10,498 nucleotides of DNA, from the NCBI GenBank assembly GCA_007050885.1, contig SMYQ01000189.1, positions 1 through 10,498 of the forward strand, given 5' to 3'. The notes beneath the pieces are model-generated. The model was not told the origin of the DNA. It made no database searches and was given only the letters and a program-made list of their open reading frames with translations. This DNA is from Candidatus Bathyarchaeota archaeon. GTDB lineage: Archaea > Thermoproteota > Bathyarchaeia > 40CM-2-53-6 > RBG-13-38-9. A program made the translations under genes and the position numbers. Numbering within the stretch: the first letter of the stretch is position 1; each line of letters starts with the position of its first letter. This document shows, one piece after another, positions 6,227 to 10,498 of this stretch.

Positions 6227-7348
6227 CTATACTCGCATAGGCATCACTACAGCCTGCCTACACTCCCCGGCCCGAATCAGAAGCGGATCGAAAGCATTCC
6301 CAAATCGCAACGTAACCGTATCGAACTCCAAATCGATTGCGTCCAACAGGTAACGAATATTGAACCCAATCACTATATGAGCGCCGACAACACTTATCCG
6401 ATCCAGCAACAACTCTGTCTCCGTATTTCCAAACTCCCTACTTTCGGTAATCAACCTGCACTGATTACCATTCAAAATCACCTTCACCGAATTTGACAAA
6501 CAACTGAGTTTTTTCAACAACGTTGCCAACTTTTTCCGATCAACATCCACTTCAAAATCACATCCTTTGGGCACAACCTGACTATACACCGGAAACTTCT
6601 CTGGAACCACGTCACTATACAGCTCCCAATTTCCACCGCTCACAACAATCTCGCCGCTTTTCTTTTGTTTGATCGAAACAGCATCGTTATCGTTGAGAAA
6701 CTTGCAACACAACAGAGCCACCTTATTAGATAACTTAACATCAGATCCAGCATCGGACTTGATCGTACCCGGCAAGTCCGCAATATGCATGCGATGGCCA
6801 TCGGTTGTCACGGCTCTGTTTTCTATTAGAGCCACACAGTTAATGGCTGGTCTTGTCTCATCGCGACCTGCCGCCAACAACGCATATGTGAGTATGGTTT
6901 TAAAATCCTTAGCCTTCCACTTCTGAATCAACAACTTCCATCTTCCGCCTGGCACAGCAGGATACTCCGACAAAGCAACTCCCGTCGCAACCTTAGTAGT
7001 GATCGAATCAGATACAATTCGAACCGAACCGCCTACTTTTTCACCTTCCACACTCTCTATCTCAACAGTCGATCCATCCAGCTTACCCTGTGGCTTAACC
7101 AAGGCAAACAAGGTAGTAGCCAACACGCAAGCTTCAATCTCCCCTTCCGCCTTTATTCTGACCACCAACGTATCTGCGGTATCGGTTCCGCGTATAACAA
7201 GACAACCGTCGTCCGTTCGTAAATGCAGATACCTAGTAAACTCAGGATACTTATCCGACCTTGCAGCCTTTCCCTGTGGAATAACCTGCGTTATCTTCTG
7301 CAAAGCAGAATACAACTCTCCCCGATCTACTGTTACTTTTTGTGTCAT
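6227..7348 (-). CDS. dnaN: DNA polymerase III beta sliding clamp
   Basis: The beta clamp is a dimeric ring of three DnaN folds per subunit that tethers DNA polymerase and other factors to DNA. Length (373 aa) matches cellular clamps (about 365-375). Diagnostic blocks are AAGRDETRPAINCVALI (159-175), AVTTDGHRM (179-187), the VVPEKFPVY segment (248-255), GFNIRYLLDAI (328-338) and the C-terminus AVVMPMRV, nearly the same as the bacterial VVMPMRL end that forms the partner-binding pocket. The ATG at 7346-7348 has AAAGGA 8 nt upstream and overlaps the preceding stop as ATGA. It is embedded among unknown mobile-element genes, not beside dnaA, recF or gyrB, so it is probably an element-borne copy. 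No polymerase or clamp loader lies in the window, so it likely recruits host enzymes or ones encoded elsewhere on the element. Confidence 0.95.
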   Translation of the reverse strand: MTQKVTVDRGELYSALQKITQVIPQGKAARSDKYPEFTRYLHLRTDDGCLVIRGTDTADTLVVRIKAEGEIEACVLATTLFALVKPQGKLDGSTVEIESVEGEKVGGSVRIVSDSITTKVATGVALSEYPAVPGGRWKLLIQKWKAKDFKTILTYALLAAGRDETRPAINCVALIENRAVTTDGHRMHIADLPGTIKSDAGSDVKLSNKVALLCCKFLNDNDAVSIKQKKSGEIVVSGGNWELYSDVVPEKFPVYSQVVPKGCDFEVDVDRKKLATLLKKLSCLSNSVKVILNGNQCRLITESREFGNTETELLLDRISVVGAHIVIGFNIRYLLDAIDLEFDTVTLRFGNAFDPLLIRAGECRQAVVMPMRV

Positions 7349-7536
7349 AGCTCTTTTCCTTTCGTCCAGCCGATGGCCGGGTATTTTATCTTATAAAACG
7401 GACGACCCATTAATATCTGAACCCACCAATCCAGACATGCAAGCCGATATCTTTCCTTTTTGGTCAAAACCAACTTACAAGCCAAGTTAGCTTTCATTCG
7501 GAGCACTCGGCGTAGTATTTTATCTTTCAATTGCAT
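7345..7536 (-). CDS. Basic small protein, 63 aa
   Basis: This short, strongly basic protein (many Lys/Arg) has an N-terminal amphipathic helix and aromatic residues toward the C-terminus (LDWWVQILMGRPFYKIKYPAIGW). Two cysteines (C20, C34) are too few and too far apart for an obvious zinc site. The ATG at 7534-7536 has AGGTG about 5 nt upstream, and the stop overlaps the clamp ATG as ATGA, so it may couple translation into the clamp gene. It could bind nucleic acid or the clamp, but I see no consensus clamp-binding motif (QLxLF type) beyond the initial MQLKDKIL, which does not match well. Function unknown. Confidence 0.62.
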   Translation of the reverse strand: MQLKDKILRRVLRMKANLACKLVLTKKERYRLACLDWWVQILMGRPFYKIKYPAIGWTKGKEL

Positions 7537-7556
7537 TCTGGCACCTGATTGAATTA

Positions 7557-8003
7557 CTACTCGTCCCCTTCCTCGTCGTCATCCTCGTCCTCGTCCTCGT
7601 CCTCCTCTTCTTCTTCGAGCTTCTTACAGTTCTTTTCGAAGATCTCCTCAACGTTCTCCTCATACCACTCGTTCACCTTTTCTTCGATATAGTGGTAAAT
7701 CGCCGCCATACCGTCGTTCTCCCGTGGATTGTCTCCGACACCGGCATTCTTGTAAGCCGTCTCGAACTCGTTGCTATACAGATACCAAAGATCCTCTATC
7801 TCTTTGGTGTAGATCGGCACAGCACTGTCGATATGCTCGTGCACAGAACCGCTGTCGTCGAGATCGTTAAGACACGGAACGCTGTCGCCTTCCTCAAGGT
7901 CGTTATCCTTGATATACTCAATCAAAAGATCCTTAATCTCGTCGCAGCACTCCGAAACTCGCTCACTCAACCTGTCTTCGATTTCGATTGTTCTCTTGGC
8001 CAT
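7557..8003 (-). CDS. Acidic-tailed protein, 148 aa
   Basis: Residues ~1-125 are a mostly helical, acidic domain with aromatic motifs (DLWYLYSNEFETAYKNAG at 71-88; MAAIYHYIEEKVNEWYEEN at 99-117) of a kind I recall from uncharacterised phage and plasmid proteins. The last ~20 residues are almost only Glu and Asp, encoded by a repetitive GA-rich tract (about 7560-7617). Such tails are found on histone chaperones, DNA mimics and single-strand-binding protein partners; here the role is unknown. The ATG at 8001-8003 is preferred because AGAGGT lies 5 nt upstream; an upstream in-frame start (8063) would overlap the previous gene by 58 nt. The start sits two bases after the preceding stop. Confidence 0.8.
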   Translation of the reverse strand: MAKRTIEIEDRLSERVSECCDEIKDLLIEYIKDNDLEEGDSVPCLNDLDDSGSVHEHIDSAVPIYTKEIEDLWYLYSNEFETAYKNAGVGDNPRENDGMAAIYHYIEEKVNEWYEENVEEIFEKNCKKLEEEEEDEDEDEDDDEEGDE

Positions 8004-8005
8004 CG

Positions 8006-8200
8006 TTACCTCTCTTTTTTGATCTGCTGAACCACCTTGTTGAGCCGACCGACTGACCAGCACAGTGAATGCCTGGCGATATTGGCCACATAATCGTAGC
8101 TATCGCACTCATTGATATCGAGCTGCCCCTGATCTATCAACCGCTCCACCACGGCCCGGTCTGAATTCCTTTGCTTGGATCTCTTTTCGTTAGCTGTCAC
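8006..8200 (-). CDS. Hypothetical helical protein, 64 aa
   Basis: This small charged protein is probably all helical. The segment RAVVERLIDQGQLDINECDSYDYVANIARHSL could form two or three helices, and the C-terminus is basic (QQIKKER). No family is recognised. The GTG at 8198-8200 is chosen because AAAGGAG lies 7 nt upstream; the TTG at 8204-8206 is only one base from that site and is rejected. It sits between the DUF6927-like gene (20-bp gap) and the acidic-tailed gene (2-bp gap), so it is part of the same transcript. A DNA-binding or regulatory role is possible but not shown. Confidence 0.66.
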   Translation of the reverse strand: MTANEKRSKQRNSDRAVVERLIDQGQLDINECDSYDYVANIARHSLCWSVGRLNKVVQQIKKER

Positions 8201-8220
8201 AACCAATCTCCTTTCGATTC

Positions 8221-8736
8221 CTAATTGATTCTCTCAACCGCTTTTCTCGGGTAATAAGGGTCGCCAAGGTTACCCGTGGTCACATAGTATCGCCGTCGAT
8301 ACCGAACCAACTGGGCTTTGAACTCGTTCCCAGCACCCTTCCAACCCGGCTTAACTCTTACCTGACAACCGGTCTCCACCGGCCTCTCCTTCTCAACCTT
8401 CTTAGCTGCCCAATGCTCACGCACATTGGCCCTCCACTTCGCATTGGCAAACTTCGAACTATCCGGAGCTACCGCCAAGAGCTTCAAAGGGCAATCGTAG
8501 TAAAATGGCCCCATCGTCTCATCGATGTCCTTGTAGCCGTATGAATTGCCATCCTTGGCCAACAAAAAGAGCACGATCACTTGATTATGTTCACCCTCTT
8601 TCGAAGTTATATCGAACGCAACCCACAGCCGCGAACCTCTCACAGAGTAGTCGAGTACTTTTCTGGTCTCCGTCTCAACCAAAAGCTCCCTGATTTGATC
8701 CTTTTTATCGTACCCTTGTGTGTATAACCAGCCCAT
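8221..8736 (-). CDS. DUF6927-like mobile-element protein, 171 aa
   Basis: The N-terminal MGWLYTQGYDKKDQIRELL, the central VRGSRLWVAFDI (32-43) and the block YGYKDIDETMGPFYYDCPL (66-84) followed by an AKWRANVREH helix match, from memory, a family of uncharacterised plasmid and phage proteins annotated as DUF6927. The function is unknown. Residues ~120-171 add a beta-rich tail (CQVRVKPGW...QLVRYRRRYYVT) that may be a small SH3-like domain. The ATG at 8734-8736 has a perfect AAGGAGG five nt upstream, the best ribosome site in this region. It follows the OB-like protein gene by 14 bp. The DUF number is from recall; the wider relation to mobile-element proteins is surer. Confidence 0.8.
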   Translation of the reverse strand: MGWLYTQGYDKKDQIRELLVETETRKVLDYSVRGSRLWVAFDITSKEGEHNQVIVLFLLAKDGNSYGYKDIDETMGPFYYDCPLKLLAVAPDSSKFANAKWRANVREHWAAKKVEKERPVETGCQVRVKPGWKGAGNEFKAQLVRYRRRYYVTTGNLGDPYYPRKAVERIN

Positions 8737-8750
8737 CGTCTCCTCCTTGC

Positions 8751-10025
8751 CTAATTCAGCTCTTTGCCGTTGTCGAAGATTTTCTTTATCTGGACACGCT
8801 TGGCAAACGACACGTCTCTTTTAATCTCGGTAACAGTTCCTCGCAGCTCTACCTCGATACCATCACTCTGGCGAATCATCCGGTCATTAACTACCGACTG
8901 CCAATCCTTGGCCGATTTGCAATTTTCGGTAACCTGGAACCAAAGCTTGCCGCCATCCTCACTCACAACCGTAAAAGCTAAAGAGTCTCCGAAATGGTTG
9001 CTCCGCCACTTCGTATTCACAACCGTGAATTTACCAAGGTCCAAACACTTACCAGTGGCGACCGCGTCAAAACCTTTCACAGCCTCTACACGCTTCTTGT
9101 TACGATCCACTGCATCACCATCAAGAGTCGGCTTTATCGACCCGAAGTAAGCTGCCAAGCCCCAAGAAAACGATTTTCCGCGCAACCATGCCACACAGTT
9201 GTTATCAAACTCTGTCCACTTCTCACGGAGCTTGCCTTCGAAGTGGTCTATCAACTCTTGAAATTCCGTCTCTTCAAACTCCTTGGCCCGCTTGTTGACC
9301 GTCACAATCGCCTCACCTATCAGCTTGCGAACAGCCAGTGCAGCCTCGGTCGGCTGACCCTTGTAGGTCTGATACCAGTCACCAACATAGGATGCCGTGG
9401 GATAGTCGTTAGAAATCTCGGCCTTCTTCTGGGAGACATACCCTCTCCGCCGCACCAGCTCTTCGGCGAGCGCCACCTCAAAACACTTGTTTTTAAAAAC
9501 CGCTATCGCATCCCAGCGACTACCAATCTCACGAAAAATCTCTACGGCCTGCCGAAAGAACTTGTGAATCAAAACCTCCAGGTCGATGTCGCAGAATTTA
9601 CGGGCACAACTACCACCCACATAAAGCAGCTCACCCGTGTCGATCTTCCGGACAACAAACTGGCGCTTACGAACTCGACGTTGGTTGCACACATCACAAC
9701 GCAACGGGTCCAGCGCATCAACAAGCTCCTTTGACCACTCGAAATCAGCCAACCGGTGGACATGAAACGTCTTGCCGTCCTCGGCCTTGGCATATCCTAC
9801 CAACTGGTAGCCTGGGATGGTCTGGTAGACGCTGACCGGCGCGATCAACTCGAACTCGTAATAGCCACCTAACCGCTTGCCCGTAAATCGCAGCCTGGCC
9901 CCTTCGAACGGCGTTCCCTTGGTCGTATCGGCAAACAGCCTGGGAAGGTCTCCCAATTGCCCCAAACGGAAATAGAAGCGATTCTCGCGATTCTCAGCTT
10001 CCGCCTTTTTGACCTCGTCTACCAT
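8751..10025 (-). CDS. Zinc-site protein with OB-like C-terminus, 424 aa
   Basis: Residues ~105-150 hold a zinc site: C110 and C113 in a CDVCNQRR motif, then FVVRKIDTGELLYVGGSC (C140) and C145. The order 'CDxCxxxRxR ... FVV ... TGE ... VGxxCxxxF' is typical of a family common in phages and plasmids, of unknown function. A long helical middle (150-320) leads to residues ~330-415, with strands FTVVNTKW, SLAFTVVSEDGGKLWFQV and GIEVELRGTVTEIKR, the pattern of an OB fold that may bind nucleic acid. The ATG at 10023-10025 is preferred over the in-frame GTG at 10052: AAAAGGA lies 7 nt upstream of the ATG, and the GTG falls in the centre of a palindrome. As the first gene of the run, it is nearest the repeat region. 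Confidence 0.85.
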   Translation of the reverse strand: MVDEVKKAEAENRENRFYFRLGQLGDLPRLFADTTKGTPFEGARLRFTGKRLGGYYEFELIAPVSVYQTIPGYQLVGYAKAEDGKTFHVHRLADFEWSKELVDALDPLRCDVCNQRRVRKRQFVVRKIDTGELLYVGGSCARKFCDIDLEVLIHKFFRQAVEIFREIGSRWDAIAVFKNKCFEVALAEELVRRRGYVSQKKAEISNDYPTASYVGDWYQTYKGQPTEAALAVRKLIGEAIVTVNKRAKEFEETEFQELIDHFEGKLREKWTEFDNNCVAWLRGKSFSWGLAAYFGSIKPTLDGDAVDRNKKRVEAVKGFDAVATGKCLDLGKFTVVNTKWRSNHFGDSLAFTVVSEDGGKLWFQVTENCKSAKDWQSVVNDRMIRQSDGIEVELRGTVTEIKRDVSFAKRVQIKKIFDNGKELN

Positions 10026-10044
10026 TTTCAAATCCTTTTGCCAT

Positions 10045-10059
10045 CCGGTCACTGACCGG
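10045..10059. promoter_or_regulatory. 15-bp perfect palindrome, candidate operator
   Basis: CCGGTCA-C-TGACCGG has 7-bp exact arms around one base. It lies ~20 bp upstream of the first gene's ATG and downstream of the candidate promoter, the position of a repressor site. Its core TCACTG also occurs in the tandem repeats, so the same protein may bind both. Confidence 0.5.
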
Positions 10060-10077
10060 GAATCATCTCACACTTAT

Positions 10078-10105
10078 ATAGTAACCCATTTTAGGGCTTT
10101 TTCAA
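10078..10105 (-). promoter_or_regulatory. Candidate main operon promoter
   Basis: On the minus strand TTGAAA (10100-10105) is followed after 16 bp by TACTAT (10078-10083), within an AT-rich TACTATATAAG stretch. It lies upstream of the palindrome and the first gene. AACCCAT occurs twice 21 bp apart (10083-10089, 10104-10110), overlapping both promoter elements, and may be a regulator site. The -10 match is moderate and other registers are possible. Confidence 0.4.
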
Positions 10106-10328
10106 CCCATAAAATGCAGTAAACTACAAAAAAAGTAAACTTCCCTAATTTCCAATATCACTGTAAAACCCCTTTTCTCCCCCTTCCCATTATGTGGGAA
10201 CCATTCCGGAGACAGTTCTTATGTCCGCGCCAGCGGACAAAAATTCTTTCTTTTTCTTCTTCTTTTATAAATACGTACTGAGACGTAAGTCGAAGTACGT
10301 ATGGTTCTTAAAGTTATTATTCTTCCTG
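10106..10328. other. Non-coding AT-/pyrimidine-rich region with inverted repeats
   Basis: No convincing gene is present. The stretch holds three inverted repeats: TTCCCA-N5-TGGGAA (10184-10200), TGTCCGC-N4-GCGGACA (10222-10239) and a 9-bp-arm palindrome (10271-10302). A pyrimidine run (about 10245-10265) is followed by TATAAATA. A degenerate repeat-like site, TCACTGTAAAACC, lies at 10158-10170. AT-rich DNA beside direct repeats is the usual place of strand opening in iteron origins, so this may be the unwinding part of an origin; that is inference. No DnaA box was found by eye. Confidence 0.45.
10271..10302. repeat. 32-bp palindrome with 9-bp arms
   Basis: ATACGTACT (10271-10279) and AGTACGTAT (10294-10302) are exact reverse complements. 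Between them lies GA-GAC-GTAA-GTC-GA, so the stem continues after a tandem G-A mismatch with three more pairs around a GTAA tetraloop. It lies ~27 bp before the first direct repeat. It may be a protein site, a cruciform or an RNA hairpin. Confidence 0.7.
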
Positions 10329-10460
10329 GCTCACTGTGAACCTACCCTTGGTTCACTGTGACCCTACCCTTGGTTCACTGTGACCCTACCCCCAGTTCAC
10401 TGTGAACCTACCCCCAGTTCATGGTGAACCTACCCCTAGTTCACCGTGAACCTATGCGAA
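10329..10460. repeat. Six tandem 22-bp direct repeats (iteron-like)
   Basis: Units begin at 10329, 10351, 10373, 10395, 10417 and 10439, exactly 22 bp apart, with no spacers. Each has the core GTTCACTGTGAAC followed by CTACCC and a variable end (TTG, CCA or CTA); the sixth keeps the core but its end differs (TATGCGAA). The core is a dyad GTTCAC-N-GTGAAC, perfect in units 4 and 6 and with one mismatch in the others. Twenty-two bp is about two helical turns, so bound proteins would line up on one face, as in iteron origins such as R6K. Alternatives are a partition centromere or a multi-copy operator. No Rep gene lies in the window; it could be just to the right. Confidence 0.85.
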
Positions 10461-10498
10461 AAAGATTACGCACCCCAATCACAACAGAGAACATTATC

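Noticed and set aside
6999..7490. Plus-strand frame of 163 aa
   Set aside because: It is opposite the clear DnaN gene and the coupled 63-aa gene, so it is a shadow.
8004..8063. Extended start for the acidic-tailed protein
   Set aside because: The added 20 residues would overlap the 64-aa gene, and the ATG at 8003 has a better ribosome site.
8994..9734. Long plus-strand open frame (246 aa)
   Set aside because: It lies wholly inside the 424-aa minus-strand gene, which has a zinc motif and a good start. The plus-strand product shows no recognisable domain.
10026..10052. GTG start nine codons upstream for the 424-aa zinc/OB-like protein
   Set aside because: It lies at the centre of the 10045-10059 palindrome and has no ribosome site, whereas ATG 10023-10025 has AAAAGGA at 7 nt.
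10222..10239. TGTCCGC/GCGGACA hairpin as a terminator
   Set aside because: On the plus strand A-residues follow immediately and the pyrimidine run is offset; on the minus strand no T-run follows. An operator or structural role fits better.
10329..10460. CRISPR array
   Set aside because: The repeats are contiguous at 22 bp with no unique spacers, so this is a tandem iteron-type array.

Overview
This window looks like part of a bacterial mobile element: a plasmid, phage-plasmid or large phage. Every gene I can support lies on the minus strand in one tightly packed run (about 10025 down to 1), with stop/start overlaps of the ATGA or GTGA kind, strong Shine-Dalgarno sites and few gaps. The genes are mostly small and of unknown function, mixed with DNA-handling proteins (a beta sliding clamp, a topoisomerase VI-A/Spo11-like TOPRIM protein, a zinc-plus-OB-like protein) and many small cysteine-rich proteins. 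There are no ribosomal, tRNA or central metabolism genes. The Shine-Dalgarno sites and the clamp sequence point to a bacterial host, but I cannot name a lineage.

Right end (10026-10498). This is a non-coding control region. It holds six tandem 22-bp direct repeats (10329-10460), each centred on a GTTCAC-N-GTGAAC dyad, next to AT- and pyrimidine-rich DNA with several inverted repeats. This is the layout of an iteron-type replication origin or a multi-site operator or centromere. A candidate minus-strand promoter (10078-10105) and a 15-bp palindrome (10045-10059) lie between it and the first gene.

Promoter-proximal genes (10025-7345). These encode a zinc-site protein with an OB-like C-terminus, a DUF6927-like protein, a 64-aa protein, a protein with a very acidic tail and a 63-aa basic protein. 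The basic protein overlaps the sliding clamp by 4 nt.

Replication-type core (7348-4375). The DnaN-like clamp is followed by a possible internal promoter (6181-6208), a 200-aa unknown protein, the Spo11/Topo VI-A-like protein (4624-5520), a Cys/His protein and an SH3-sized small protein.

Promoter-distal genes (4098-1). A charged 216-aa protein is followed by a 115-bp gap with inverted repeats. Next come a 171-aa protein that resembles a degenerate nucleotidyltransferase ligase, a YkgJ-type cysteine-cluster protein, a 191-aa unknown, a run of small zinc-ribbon or Cys-rich proteins, and a signal-peptide protein cut by the left edge.

Together the genes suggest an early or replication operon of a mobile element. 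The clamp, TOPRIM protein and OB-like protein would act on DNA, the zinc proteins may be adaptors or regulators, and the repeats would control replication, segregation or transcription. No polymerase, helicase, Rep, capsid or conjugation gene lies inside the window, so the type of element cannot be settled here.
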